Below are positions 44,653-54,614 of a stretch of DNA of 64,000 nt, piece after piece (positions within the stretch are counted from its first letter, which is position 1; each line of letters starts with the position of its first letter). The notes below the pieces were generated by a model that saw only the letters and a program-made list of their open reading frames with translations, was not told the DNA's origin and searched no databases. The translations under genes and the position numbers were made by a program. This stretch comes from AC2028 sp002373595 (GTDB lineage Bacteria; Bacillota; Clostridia; Lachnospirales; Lachnospiraceae), in the NCBI GenBank assembly GCA_946616365.1, contig CAMOIX010000005.1, positions 31,589 to 95,588 on the forward strand, read 5' to 3'.

Positions 44653-45198
44653 TTGGGAAAGATCGAAGTAGAAAACTGTGAGATAGAAGGTCTTAAGGTT
44701 ATCACTCCTACGGTATTCGGTGATGCACGCGGATACTTTATGGAGAGTTATAATGCGAACGATTTTAAGGCGGCAGGTATAGATCGTGTATTTGTACAGG
44801 ACAATCAGTCGTCTTCGAGAAAGGGAGTGTTAAGAGGACTTCATTTCCAGAAACAGCATCCTCAGGCTAAGCTCGTAAGAGTGATCAAAGGAGAAGTGTT
44901 TGATGTGGCGGTTGATATCAGAAAAGGATCAGCCACTTACGGAAAGTGGTTCGGAATAGTGCTTTCGGCTGAGAATCACAAACAGTTCTATATACCGGAA
45001 GGATTTGCACACGGATTTTTGGTGCTCAGCGATAGTGCGGAATTCCAGTATAAGTGTACGGATTTTTATCATCCCGAAGACGAAGGCGGCATTGCATACA
45101 ATGATCCGGATATAGGAGTTGAGTGGCCGGTGCCCGAAGGATGTGATCTGATATTATCGGACAAGGATACTAAATGGGGCTTGCTCCGGGACATGTAA
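44653..45198 (+). CDS. rfbC: dTDP-4-dehydrorhamnose 3,5-epimerase
   Basis: A 181-residue cupin-fold enzyme with a TTG start, supported by AAAGGAGG 8-10 bases upstream. The family motif SSSRKGVLRGLHFQ contains the catalytic histidine, and the FYIPEGFAHGFLVLSD block follows. It produces dTDP-4-dehydro-L-rhamnose for RfbD. The ABC-2 permease gene begins 1 base after its stop codon region. Confidence 0.95.
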   Translation: MGKIEVENCEIEGLKVITPTVFGDARGYFMESYNANDFKAAGIDRVFVQDNQSSSRKGVLRGLHFQKQHPQAKLVRVIKGEVFDVAVDIRKGSATYGKWFGIVLSAENHKQFYIPEGFAHGFLVLSDSAEFQYKCTDFYHPEDEGGIAYNDPDIGVEWPVPEGCDLILSDKDTKWGLLRDM

Positions 45199-45199
45199 T

Positions 45200-45970
45200 A
45201 TGAATTCATTTGTTTTCAGACTTGCTGTAAATGATTTTAAAAAGAAATATGCGGGTTCCGTTTTGGGAGCCGTCTGGGCGCTGATACATCCTCTTGTCAC
45301 GGTGGGGATGTATTATGTTGTTTTCGGAAGGATATTTCCAAACCAGAGGAGCAGCGGATCCGAGATACCTTTTGTCCTCTTCCTCACGGGAGGACTGGTG
45401 CCGTGGTTCTATTTCAGTGAAGCATTGTCGGGTGCAACGATGTCTCTTCATGAGTACAATTATCTCGTTAAAAAGATAGTGTTTAAAGTGGAAACGCTTC
45501 CGCTTATAAAAGTGATCTCGGCGTTCTTCGTTCATGTTTTCTTCTCTGTCATACTCATTATCCTCGGATGTGTATATGGCCACACACCTACACCAAGGCT
45601 GATGGCTCTTCCGTACTATATGATCTGTCTTGTGATCATAACTCTGGCGCTTTCATATCTCTGCAGTGCAATATGTGCATTTACAAAGGATATGGCGCAG
45701 ATAGTTTCGATCGCTCTTCAGATAGGATTGTGGGCAACTCCCGTGATGTGGGATATCAATTCTCTCTCGGATAACGGATTAAAGAGGATCCTTAAGTGGA
45801 ATCCTCTGGTATATGTTGTAAACGGCTACAGAAACTGTATATACGGTGACGGAAATGTTTTCGGCAGAGCAGGAGACGCGTTGTACTTCTGGATATTTAC
45901 TGCGGTGCTTTTCCTGATCGGATTTATGGTGTTCAGACGTCTGGAGGATCATTATGCCGACGTCCTCTGA
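45200..45970 (+). CDS. Polysaccharide ABC-2 permease (Wzm/TagG-like)
   Basis: A 256-residue membrane protein with an N-terminal amphipathic DFKKKYAGSVLGAVWALIHP motif, typical of Wzm/TagG permeases, and six membrane helices. It would pair with the ATPase at 47504 to export a finished polysaccharide across the membrane. The two partners are separated by one polytopic protein gene, which it overlaps by 17 bases. Confidence 0.92.
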   Translation: MNSFVFRLAVNDFKKKYAGSVLGAVWALIHPLVTVGMYYVVFGRIFPNQRSSGSEIPFVLFLTGGLVPWFYFSEALSGATMSLHEYNYLVKKIVFKVETLPLIKVISAFFVHVFFSVILIILGCVYGHTPTPRLMALPYYMICLVIITLALSYLCSAICAFTKDMAQIVSIALQIGLWATPVMWDINSLSDNGLKRILKWNPLVYVVNGYRNCIYGDGNVFGRAGDALYFWIFTAVLFLIGFMVFRRLEDHYADVL

Positions 45971-47486
45971 TGAAAAAAAGAAAAACCCGATAAAGAGGAT
46001 ATTTACTTTTTGTCCGAGTGATGTCATCGTTGAGAGCATTCTGCTTACGGGACTTGTGTTGGCACTCATTCCTCTGTACAGGCTATGCGCGTATGCTATT
46101 CCGTATTGCGATGACTATGATGCTTTTGCAAATGCCAGAGATTACATGAAGTCATCGTCAGACTTTCCGGGGGCGATAAGAGGATCTGCGTTTTATGCGT
46201 GGATGAGCTGGCATAAGTTCCAGGGCACTTTTACATCCAAGTTTTTCATGGCATTTTCTCCGTTTGTGTTCGATAGCAGATTTTACGGATGGGGATGTGT
46301 ATTCCTGATAAGCATACTTGTGATCGCCGTGTTTGCTCTTGTAAGAACTGTAGCAACGGATATCTTTGATGCGAGAGACTGCTATGCCAATTCGCTTGCT
46401 ACGCTGTCTGTGACCGCAGTCGTCCTCTTTATTTACTCGGCGCAGCAGGGATTCTACTGGTACGATTCGGGTATGCATTACATCTTTATGCATTCGCTTT
46501 TGATGCTGCTTATCGCTGCAATGATAAGGATGAATCATCCCAAGGGACGCATAAAAGCTGTTCCACGCAAAGTGTATTACCCCGCGATACTTGCGGCATT
46601 TATCATAAGCGGCGGAAACTATGTGACGCTGGTGCAGGCTTTCATATCGATCACAGTAGTCTATGTACTTATCTGCATCAGGAATAAAAAGATATCAAAG
46701 ATACATATTCCCGTACTGATCGTCTTTTTGATCGGAGCGGGATTTAATGTGACCGCCCCCGGCAACGCTGTGAGAGCCGGTCTTTTTGAAAGTGAATATC
46801 ATACTCCTGTCAAAGCGATACTCAAATCATTTACGGAGGGTGGCAGATTCCTTGCACGCTTTACTGACTGGAGAACGCTCCTATTGTTCTCGCTGATGAT
46901 ACCGGTGATCTGGAAGATGGTCGGTGAGACAAAATATGTCTTTAAGATAGGAGAGTGGCTGGGACTGATCGCATTTTCGATCGCCCTTTACTGCTCGGGA
47001 TTTACCCCCATGCTTTATTCGACCGGCAGAGTGGATCTGTCCAGAGTTATAAATGCGATCAAGATCACTTTCCACATCCTGATCGTACTCAATATGATAT
47101 ATACGACAGGTATCATCAGAAAGAGCGCATGGTGTACGAAACATATAAAGTGGCAGGGAGGAGTGAGCATCTGGCTCGTTCCGTTATGGCTGGCTGCGTG
47201 GGTGTTTTTTTTCAACATCCAGCCGGATCCGATAGGCTCATACAGCTCGTGGGGAGCGAATCACTATCTGACTACCGGACAGGCAGAATCCTTCCGTACC
47301 GAATACAGACAGAGACTTGAGATGTTTGAAGGACCTGAAAAAGATATAGTGCTGGAGCCGTACACTGTATTCCCGTGGTTCATGGGATGGCAGGATTTCT
47401 CGACCGATCCTTCTGCCGAGCAGAATGTTTTCGCGGCGAGATATTACGGCAAGACAAGCATCAGAGTAAGAGAAACCGGGAACTGA
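45954..47486 (+). CDS. Polytopic membrane protein, DUF6056-like
   Basis: A 510-residue protein with about ten membrane helices. The first outer loop has a YCDDYDAFANA acidic pair followed by WMSWHKFQGTFTSKF, and a later loop reads NVTAPGNAVRAG. The pattern resembles DUF6056 and GT-C glycosyltransferases, where an acidic pair after the first helix is catalytic. It lies between the permease and ATPase genes, overlapping the permease. It may add side sugars to the exported polymer outside the cell; this is inference. Confidence 0.65.
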   Translation: MPTSSDEKKKNPIKRIFTFCPSDVIVESILLTGLVLALIPLYRLCAYAIPYCDDYDAFANARDYMKSSSDFPGAIRGSAFYAWMSWHKFQGTFTSKFFMAFSPFVFDSRFYGWGCVFLISILVIAVFALVRTVATDIFDARDCYANSLATLSVTAVVLFIYSAQQGFYWYDSGMHYIFMHSLLMLLIAAMIRMNHPKGRIKAVPRKVYYPAILAAFIISGGNYVTLVQAFISITVVYVLICIRNKKISKIHIPVLIVFLIGAGFNVTAPGNAVRAGLFESEYHTPVKAILKSFTEGGRFLARFTDWRTLLLFSLMIPVIWKMVGETKYVFKIGEWLGLIAFSIALYCSGFTPMLYSTGRVDLSRVINAIKITFHILIVLNMIYTTGIIRKSAWCTKHIKWQGGVSIWLVPLWLAAWVFFFNIQPDPIGSYSSWGANHYLTTGQAESFRTEYRQRLEMFEGPEKDIVLEPYTVFPWFMGWQDFSTDPSAEQNVFAARYYGKTSIRVRETGN

Positions 47487-47503
47487 CAGGTGAAGAGGAC
47501 TTT

Positions 47504-48778
47504 ATGTCGGAAAATGCGATCGAGGTAAGAAACCTCACAAAAGAATACAGATTATACGCTTCTCCGAGACAGAGACTTTTGGATGCACTCGGATTGCTGC
47601 ATGGTGGCAGGAAGCCTGCGGTCAACAAAGCACTTTCCGATGTATCGCTTACGATAAAGAGGGGCGAAACGGTAGGTGTGATAGGAACGAACGGTTCCGG
47701 TAAGTCCACACTCTTAAAGATAATAACCGGAGTACTCTCACCGACTTCCGGGGAGGTGAATGTAAGCGGCAGGATCAGTGCGCTGCTTGAGCTCGGAGCC
47801 GGATTCAATATGGAATATACCGGAGTACAGAATGTCTTTCTCAACGGAGCCATGATGGGCTACTCCGATAAAGAGATCGAGAAGAGATTACCTTCGATAC
47901 TTGAGTTTGCGGATATAGGCGATTACGCATATCAGCCCGTTAAGACATATTCGAGCGGTATGTTTGTAAGACTTGCGTTTGCCGTTGCGATAAATATCGA
48001 TCCGGAGATACTTATCGTTGATGAGGCTCTTTCTGTCGGAGATGTATTCTTCCAGGCGAAGTGTTACAGGAAATTCGAGGAGTTCAGATCACAGGGCAAG
48101 ACGATCATATTTGTAAGCCATGATCTCGGAAGCATCGCAAAGTACTGTGACAGGGTATATCTGATCAACAAAGGGAAACTCCTCGGAGAGGGTGAACCCA
48201 AAAAGATGATAGATGCCTACAAGCAGGTCCTTGTCGGACTCTATGATGAGAATGCGGACGAAACCCCGTCAGCTGCAAATCCGGACAGCGAAGATGATCT
48301 CGGAGAGTCGACTCTTGAGTATGGCACCGGGGATGCAAGGATCGTTTCGAGCTGTGTGGAGGATGAGAATGGCACGGTAACGGGATCAATCATAAAGGGA
48401 ACTTCATTTACGATCCGAATGAGAGTTGAATTCGTAAATGATGTCGCAAATCCGATCTTTGCATTTACGATAAAGAACGCAAAGGGGACTGAGATCTCCG
48501 GGACCAATACGATGTACGAAAAAGCGTTCACGGATTCATGCAAAGCCGGAGATGTAAAAGAGATCACGTTCACTCAGAAGGCTGATCTGCAGGGAGGAGC
48601 ATACCTTCTCTCACTGGGTGTGACGGGCTTTGAAGGAACCGAATTCAAGGTATATCACAGATTGTACGATTGCAGGGATATCACTGTCATATCGGACAAG
48701 GATACCGTCGGATATTATGATATGAATTCCGAAGTCAAGGTATCTACTGTTGAAAGGCAGGAAGCAAATGGAAACTAA
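47504..48778 (+). CDS. Polysaccharide ABC ATPase with C-terminal Wzt-like sugar-binding domain
   Basis: The start at 47504 (MSENAIEV) has AAGAGGAC upstream; it gives 424 residues. The N-terminal NBD has Walker A GTNGSGKST with K67, the TagH/Wzt-type signature YSSGMFVRL and Walker B ILIVDEAL. Residues from about 275 to 424 form a beta-sandwich like the Wzt C-terminal domain (FTIRMRVEFVN...GGAYLLSLGV). In E. coli O8/O9a, that domain recognises the methylated or phosphorylated cap on the finished polymer before export. The next gene encodes a methyltransferase-kinase fusion. Confidence 0.9.
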   Translation: MSENAIEVRNLTKEYRLYASPRQRLLDALGLLHGGRKPAVNKALSDVSLTIKRGETVGVIGTNGSGKSTLLKIITGVLSPTSGEVNVSGRISALLELGAGFNMEYTGVQNVFLNGAMMGYSDKEIEKRLPSILEFADIGDYAYQPVKTYSSGMFVRLAFAVAINIDPEILIVDEALSVGDVFFQAKCYRKFEEFRSQGKTIIFVSHDLGSIAKYCDRVYLINKGKLLGEGEPKKMIDAYKQVLVGLYDENADETPSAANPDSEDDLGESTLEYGTGDARIVSSCVEDENGTVTGSIIKGTSFTIRMRVEFVNDVANPIFAFTIKNAKGTEISGTNTMYEKAFTDSCKAGDVKEITFTQKADLQGGAYLLSLGVTGFEGTEFKVYHRLYDCRDITVISDKDTVGYYDMNSEVKVSTVERQEANGN

Positions 48779-50786
48779 AGAATACATCGGCAAAGTCCTA
48801 ATGGACAATACTTATTACGGCGGAGAGGATATCTACAGCGACGGAAGCATCGAGGATGAGATCCTTGAGATAGTAAAGTCCACGCCGGAATCGGGATATG
48901 ACGATGTGATAAAAGAGAAGGACAATTGGCCCATACTCTATCATCTGTCAGCGCAGAGAGAGAATATCGTCGCAAGTCTTCCCATATCTAAGAAGGATAA
49001 GGTCCTTGAGATAGGCAGCGGATGCGGCGCGGTTAGCGGAGCCCTGGCAAGGATGTGCGGAGAGCTTACATGCGTAGACCTGTCGAGGAAGAGAAGCCTT
49101 ATCAATGCAAACAGACATAAAGATCTGGATAATATGACGATCTTTACAGGGAATTTTACGGATATAGAGAAAGGTCTTCCCTGTGATTTTGACTGCATTT
49201 GCCTGATCGGAGTATACGAATACAGTGACAGCTACATAGGCGGAGATACTCCGCATAAGGATTTCCTTGAGATCATCAGGAAACACCTGTCTCCTGACGG
49301 ATGCATTGTGATAGCTATCGAGAACAGACTCGGAATGAAATACTTTGCGGGATGCAGAGAAGATCACTTGGGAACGTATTTCTCCGGCATCGAAGGATAC
49401 CCTGAAGGGAGTGGAGTACGTACTTTTTCCAAACCCGCACTTGAGAAACTTCTCGATGAGAGCGGATTTACGAACAGGACATTCGGATATCCCTATCCGG
49501 ATTACAAATTCTGCAGTCTCATATTCACGGATGAGAGACTTCCCGAGCAGGGCGAACTGACCAGGAATCTTCGCAATTTTGACAGTTCAAGACTGGATGT
49601 CTTTGATGAAAAGAGAGCGTTTGATGCGAGCATAGAGGACGGTCTGTTCCCTGTCTTCTCCAATTCATATATCGTAGTCGCAAGGCGTAAAGAAAAAGAG
49701 GACGGTGACCGCTGCATATATGTAAAATGCTCAAATGAGAGAAACCCTGAATATGCGATCAAGACCATGATGATGGAGACACCGAAGGGTGAAAGGTATA
49801 TTCTCAAAGCGGCGGAACACGGAAATGAATCTTACCCCGGGAGTATTAAAAAATCGGGCGAAGCTCTTGAGAAAAAATATGACGGAACAGAGCTGAAAAT
49901 AAACAAAGGTACCCTTACGGATAAGGGATTAAAGCTTGAATATGTAAAGGGTACAGGACTTGAAACTCTGCTTGATGAGTGCATAGACAAAAACGATACG
50001 GATGGATACAGAAAACTTATCCTGAAATACAAGTCGCTTATAGGGCACAATGCGGATGTGGCTCCCTGGAACAGGGATATGATCTTCCAGAATATCATCG
50101 TTTCGGATAAGGGAGAGTGGAATCTCATAGATTACGAATGGACATCCGACGAGAAGATCGAAGCAAAGGATCTCGCATACAGATCTCTCTTTTGCTTTGC
50201 TGCCGGAGTGCCCGGAAGAGAGAATTTCGACAGAGAATGGTTTGATGATACTTTTGGAGGGGGCGCTGATGATTACCTCAGCGCGGCCGAGAGGGAGAGA
50301 GACTTTCAGAGAAGTGTTACTGATAAGGCACTCGTACTCGAGAATATAAGAGCATCTATCGGCAATGCCGTTGTGTGTGCTTTGCCCGAGCAAAAGGATG
50401 CACCGTCATACAGTCTGCAGATCTATACCGACAGAGGAAACGGGTATACTCCCGAAGAGTGTGTAACCGTACCGAATGCATATCACAGACTTACTGCCGG
50501 AACGGGAAGAGTGGAGGTGGACTTCGTGATACCGGAGGGTGCAAAGGAAGTGCGCATCGATCCTGTGTCATTCATATGCGTGGCTCAGATAAGGAGTCTT
50601 GCCATAGACGGCAGAGAAGTGTCGTTCACCAAGATCAGATACAGGGGACAGTCACTTGGACCCGGAGAGATATTTTTCAGAGACAACGATCCCGGCATCC
50701 GCGTAAAGGTCAAAGGATGCGGAGGAAAGAGACTCACGGCTTCTGTGATCGTGAGCAGAGTGCTTGACGTACCCGAGGAGATCTGA
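48768..50786 (+). CDS. SAM methyltransferase-kinase fusion, WbdD-like
   Basis: The start at 48768 (METKEYIG) gives 672 residues. A class I methyltransferase (about 65-235) has motif I LEIGSGCGAVSG, with E81. A kinase-like domain (about 300-480) has a catalytic loop NRDMIFQN with D437 and N442, and a metal aspartate D455 in LIDYEW. The last 140 residues or so look like a beta-sandwich. Methyltransferase plus kinase in one chain is the layout of WbdD, which caps O8/O9a polymannose and so sets its length. Here it sits right after the Wzt-like ATPase. The overlap with the next gene is 1 base. Confidence 0.8.
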   Translation: METKEYIGKVLMDNTYYGGEDIYSDGSIEDEILEIVKSTPESGYDDVIKEKDNWPILYHLSAQRENIVASLPISKKDKVLEIGSGCGAVSGALARMCGELTCVDLSRKRSLINANRHKDLDNMTIFTGNFTDIEKGLPCDFDCICLIGVYEYSDSYIGGDTPHKDFLEIIRKHLSPDGCIVIAIENRLGMKYFAGCREDHLGTYFSGIEGYPEGSGVRTFSKPALEKLLDESGFTNRTFGYPYPDYKFCSLIFTDERLPEQGELTRNLRNFDSSRLDVFDEKRAFDASIEDGLFPVFSNSYIVVARRKEKEDGDRCIYVKCSNERNPEYAIKTMMMETPKGERYILKAAEHGNESYPGSIKKSGEALEKKYDGTELKINKGTLTDKGLKLEYVKGTGLETLLDECIDKNDTDGYRKLILKYKSLIGHNADVAPWNRDMIFQNIIVSDKGEWNLIDYEWTSDEKIEAKDLAYRSLFCFAAGVPGRENFDREWFDDTFGGGADDYLSAAERERDFQRSVTDKALVLENIRASIGNAVVCALPEQKDAPSYSLQIYTDRGNGYTPEECVTVPNAYHRLTAGTGRVEVDFVIPEGAKEVRIDPVSFICVAQIRSLAIDGREVSFTKIRYRGQSLGPGEIFFRDNDPGIRVKVKGCGGKRLTASVIVSRVLDVPEEI

Positions 50787-52768
50787 TGGAAGAGATCAAA
50801 GATTACAAAGAAGCATATCTTGCAGAAAAGAAAAAGGTGACTGCGCTCAGGTGCGAGATAGCCGAGAGGGAATCCGCCGAACAAAGGCTCAAGGAGCAGA
50901 TAAAGGAGATGAAAGAATCTCCCTCATGGAAGCTTTCGAAGCCTATCCGCGGCGTCTCCTTTGTGTGGAGAAAGACTTTTAAGCGCCTTAAGAATCTCGG
51001 AGGACCGAGAGGAGCACTCATCAAGATAAGGCAGAAGCTTGCAGACAGGAAAAGACGCGGAGATTATGGAACGAAGAGTTTTCCCAATGAAGAGACGAGA
51101 AGGCAGCAGTCAGCCGAGAAGTTTCCGGAGGGGACCAAGATTTCCATACTTGTGCCGCTTTACAATACTCCCCGCAGATTCCTGGAGGAGATGATAGCCT
51201 CTGTAACGGATCAGACATGCGGTGCGTGGGAACTCTGCCTGGCTGACGGATCGGATGCGGAGCATGCATACGTGGGTGAGTATTGTCAAAAGCTTGCAGC
51301 TGAGGATGGCAGGATACTCTACCGCAGACTGGATAAGAATGAAGGCATCTCGGGCAATACCAATAAGTGCCTGGAGATGGCTACGGGAAATTATATAGGA
51401 CTTTTCGATCATGACGATGTGCTCCACCCGAGCGTAATATATGAGTACATGTGCGCAATAAGGGATAAGGGGGCTGATTATCTGTATTGCGATGAAGCTA
51501 CTTTTAAGGGCAACAGCATAGACAACTTTATAACGCTGCACTTTAAGCCTGACTTTGCGCCGGATAATCTCAGAGCGAACAATTATATTTGCCACTTCTC
51601 CGTATTTAAGAGAGATCTTTTGGACGGAACGGAACTCTTCAGACCGAAGTTTGACGGAAGCCAGGATCATGATATGATCCTCAGACTTACCGACAGAGCT
51701 CAAAATATCGTTCATATCCCCAAACTCATGTATTACTGGAGATCGCATGCGCAGAGCACCGCTGCGGACATTTCCGCAAAGCCCTATGCCGTAGAGGCGG
51801 CGAGGGGCGCCATTTCCGATCATCTTACAAGACACGGATTCTACGGATTTGAGATAACCAGTTCGCGAGCTTTTGAGGCGATATTCAGGATCAGATATGT
51901 GCTGGAGGGTGAGCCCAAGGTATCCATCCTCATACCCAATCATGAGCACGAGAAAGATCTGAGGAGGTGCATCTCTTCGATACTTGAGAAGTCCACATAC
52001 ACCAATTATGAGATCATTGTGATCGAGAATGGCAGTAAGGGCGATGATATAAAGAAATATTATGCGGAGATCGAGAAGGATCAAAGGATCAGGGTTGTAA
52101 ACTGCGACCTGGGAGACGGCGGATTTAACTTCTCTAAAGTCATCAATTACGGAGCAAAATATGCGACGGGAGAGTATCTGCTCCTGCTTAACAATGACAC
52201 GGAAGTAATTGCTCTTAACTGGCTTGAGGAGCTGATCATGTTTGCTGCCAGAGCGGATGTCGGTGCTGTCGGAGCCAAACTTTACTATCCGGACAATACG
52301 ATCCAGCATGCGGGTATAGTGCTCGGACTTGGTGCTCATCGCACTGCAGGCCATGTCTTTTACAAGTTTGACAGAGGCAGTGTCGGATATATGGGTAAGC
52401 TCTGGTATGAGCAGAATATGTCCGCAGTGACAGGGGCTTGTCTCATGGTCTCCAAGGATAAATTCGAAGAAGTCGGAGGCCTGGACGAGCAGTTCACGAT
52501 AGCGCTCAATGATGTCGATTTCTGCTTAAGGCTCAGGGATAAGGGATATGTGAACATCTGGAACCCGTATTGTGAGCTGTATCATTACGAATCCGTATCC
52601 AGAGGCTCGGATGTCGACGGAAAAGACGCATCCAGGCAGGAAAGATACAATAAGGAATGCGAGCTCTTTAAGGGCAGGTGGAAGGAGCTTCTGGACAGAG
52701 GCGACCCGTATTATAATGTAAACCTTACTCTCGACAGGAGTGACTGCTCCTTACGCCCCGCCCGGTAG
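50786..52768 (+). CDS. Dual-domain GT2 glycosyltransferase with N-terminal coiled coil
   Basis: A 660-residue protein. Residues 1-45 form a charged coiled coil, followed by SPSWKLSKPIRG, a motif common in rhamnan-type glycosyltransferases. Two GT-A domains follow: the first (about 115-340) with SILVPLYNTP and FDHDD, the second (about 375-610) with SILIPNHEHE and LLNNDTEV plus the acceptor loop NDVDFCLRLRDKG. Both look active. Such twin enzymes often add two alternating rhamnose linkages. The gene begins inside the stop of the methyltransferase-kinase gene with a GAGGAG site. Confidence 0.9.
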   Translation: MEEIKDYKEAYLAEKKKVTALRCEIAERESAEQRLKEQIKEMKESPSWKLSKPIRGVSFVWRKTFKRLKNLGGPRGALIKIRQKLADRKRRGDYGTKSFPNEETRRQQSAEKFPEGTKISILVPLYNTPRRFLEEMIASVTDQTCGAWELCLADGSDAEHAYVGEYCQKLAAEDGRILYRRLDKNEGISGNTNKCLEMATGNYIGLFDHDDVLHPSVIYEYMCAIRDKGADYLYCDEATFKGNSIDNFITLHFKPDFAPDNLRANNYICHFSVFKRDLLDGTELFRPKFDGSQDHDMILRLTDRAQNIVHIPKLMYYWRSHAQSTAADISAKPYAVEAARGAISDHLTRHGFYGFEITSSRAFEAIFRIRYVLEGEPKVSILIPNHEHEKDLRRCISSILEKSTYTNYEIIVIENGSKGDDIKKYYAEIEKDQRIRVVNCDLGDGGFNFSKVINYGAKYATGEYLLLLNNDTEVIALNWLEELIMFAARADVGAVGAKLYYPDNTIQHAGIVLGLGAHRTAGHVFYKFDRGSVGYMGKLWYEQNMSAVTGACLMVSKDKFEEVGGLDEQFTIALNDVDFCLRLRDKGYVNIWNPYCELYHYESVSRGSDVDGKDASRQERYNKECELFKGRWKELLDRGDPYYNVNLTLDRSDCSLRPAR

Positions 52769-52786
52769 ACCCAAAAGGGCATTTTA

Positions 52787-52795
52787 TGGTATAAT
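52787..52795 (+). promoter_or_regulatory. Extended -10 promoter of pgm
   Basis: TGGTATAAT at 52787-52795 is a perfect extended -10 box. No good -35 is present. The leader to the pgm start is about 75 bases. Confidence 0.65.
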
Positions 52796-52877
52796 GCAGG
52801 TTGATTTTTTGTGAAAAAGTGTACTTTTGACATAAATTTGTAAATGAGTCGCCCGTGACTCAGGAATGGAGGAAGAT

Positions 52878-54602
52878 ATGGGATATATGGACGAATTTAA
52901 CCGCTGGCTGGAGGATCCTTATTTTGATCAGGCTACCAAGGATGAACTTATCGCTATAAGGAATAATACAGCAGAGGTAGAGGACAGATTCTATCGTGAA
53001 CTCGAATTCGGAACGGGAGGCTTAAGAGGCGTGATCGGTGCCGGATCGAACCGCATGAACGTATATACCGTACGCAAAGCCAGCCAGGGACTTGCGAATT
53101 ACATCTTAAAGGCCGGAACCCAGGCAAAGGGTGTAGCGATCGCATTTGACTGTCGCAGGATGAGCCCTGAATTTGCTGATGTAGCAGCGCTCTGTCTTGC
53201 TGCGAACGGCATCAAGGCATATGTATTTGATGAGCTCAGACCTACTCCGGAGCTTTCATTTGCAGTACGCGAGCTCGGATGTACGGCAGGTATCAATGTC
53301 ACTGCCAGCCACAATCCGCCCGAGTACAACGGATACAAGGTATACTGGGAGGACGGTGCGCAGGTAACGCCTCCTCATGACAAAGGAATCATCGCAGAGG
53401 TCCAGGCTATCGCCAATTACAGTGATTGCAAGACCATGAATAAGGATGCGGCAATTGCGGCAGGCCTCTATCAGGTCATCGGCAGCGAGATCGATGACAA
53501 ATATATTGCAGAGCTCAAGAAGCAGAGCATTCACCCCGAGATCATCAAGGAAGTGGCAGGCGATATCAAAATTGTTTACACACCTCTTTGCGGAACCGGA
53601 AACAAGCCTGTAAGAAGGATTCTCTCCGAGCTCGGATTTAAGAATGTATATGTAGTTCCCGAGCAGACCGGTCCCGATCCGGAGTTTACGACTCTCGATT
53701 ATCCCAATCCTGAGGACCCCAAAGCGTTTACTTATGCACTTAACCTCGCCAAGAAAGAGGATGCGGATATAGTACTTGCTACGGATCCCGATGCCGACAG
53801 ACTCGGAGTATACTGCAAGGATACCAAGACAGGCGAGTATGTAAGCTTTACCGGTAATATGTCCGGAATGCTCATCGCAGAGTATATCTTCCGTGAGAGA
53901 CAGGCTACCGGTACAATGCCTGTAAATCCTGCACTTGTCACCACGATCGTTACCACCAATATGACTTATCCCATTGCGCAGAATTACGGTGCAAAGCTTA
54001 TCGAAGTCCTCACCGGATTCAAGTATATCGGCGAGCAGATAAAGCTCTTTGAGCAGACCGGCAGCAATAATTTTGTCTTCGGACTTGAGGAGTCCTATGG
54101 ATGTCTTGCAGGTACCTACGCAAGAGACAAGGATGCGATAGTAGCAGTCATGATGCTCTGCGAAGTTGCTTCGTATTGCAAGAAGAACGGCAAGACTCTC
54201 TGGGATATGATGATAGAGCTTTACGAGAAGTACGGATACTTCAAGGAGACTCAGTACACCATCACCATGAAGGGATCCGAGGGAGCAAAGCAGATCGCAG
54301 CTCTCATGGACAAGCTCAGAAACGATCCTCCCAAGGAGTTCGGAGATCTTAAAGTGCTTAAGTTCAGAGACTACGAGAACGATGTGATCGTTGATATGGA
54401 GACGGGAGCAAAGACAACTACCGGTCTTCCCAAGTCCAATGTCCTTTACTTTGAACTTCCCGACAACAACTGGTGCTGCGCAAGACCTTCGGGAACCGAG
54501 CCCAAGATCAAGTTCTATATGGGCGTAAAGGGCAGCAGTATCGAGGATGCCAAGAAGAGAGTCGAGGAACTCACCGACGCAGTAAAATCAAAGATTTCAT
54601 AA
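52878..54602 (+). CDS. pgm: Phosphoglucomutase/phosphomannomutase
   Basis: The start at 52878 (MGYMDEFNRW) is preferred because GGAGGAAGAT lies directly upstream; an ATG 12 bases earlier has no site. The 574-residue alpha-D-phosphohexomutase has the phosphoserine loop TASHNPPEYNGYK with S144, the metal loop DPDADRLG, the sugar loop GLEESYG and the phosphate-binding loop RPSGTEPKIKFY. It would supply glucose-1-phosphate to RfbA. It has its own promoter but is followed by surface-glycan genes 12 bases on. Confidence 0.94.
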   Translation: MGYMDEFNRWLEDPYFDQATKDELIAIRNNTAEVEDRFYRELEFGTGGLRGVIGAGSNRMNVYTVRKASQGLANYILKAGTQAKGVAIAFDCRRMSPEFADVAALCLAANGIKAYVFDELRPTPELSFAVRELGCTAGINVTASHNPPEYNGYKVYWEDGAQVTPPHDKGIIAEVQAIANYSDCKTMNKDAAIAAGLYQVIGSEIDDKYIAELKKQSIHPEIIKEVAGDIKIVYTPLCGTGNKPVRRILSELGFKNVYVVPEQTGPDPEFTTLDYPNPEDPKAFTYALNLAKKEDADIVLATDPDADRLGVYCKDTKTGEYVSFTGNMSGMLIAEYIFRERQATGTMPVNPALVTTIVTTNMTYPIAQNYGAKLIEVLTGFKYIGEQIKLFEQTGSNNFVFGLEESYGCLAGTYARDKDAIVAVMMLCEVASYCKKNGKTLWDMMIELYEKYGYFKETQYTITMKGSEGAKQIAALMDKLRNDPPKEFGDLKVLKFRDYENDVIVDMETGAKTTTGLPKSNVLYFELPDNNWCCARPSGTEPKIKFYMGVKGSSIEDAKKRVEELTDAVKSKIS

Positions 54603-54614
54603 GGACCGCAACGT

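Noticed and set aside
51110..52354. A 414-codon minus-strand frame opposite the twin GT2 gene
   Set aside because: A shadow of the coding strand with no domain and biased low-complexity composition.
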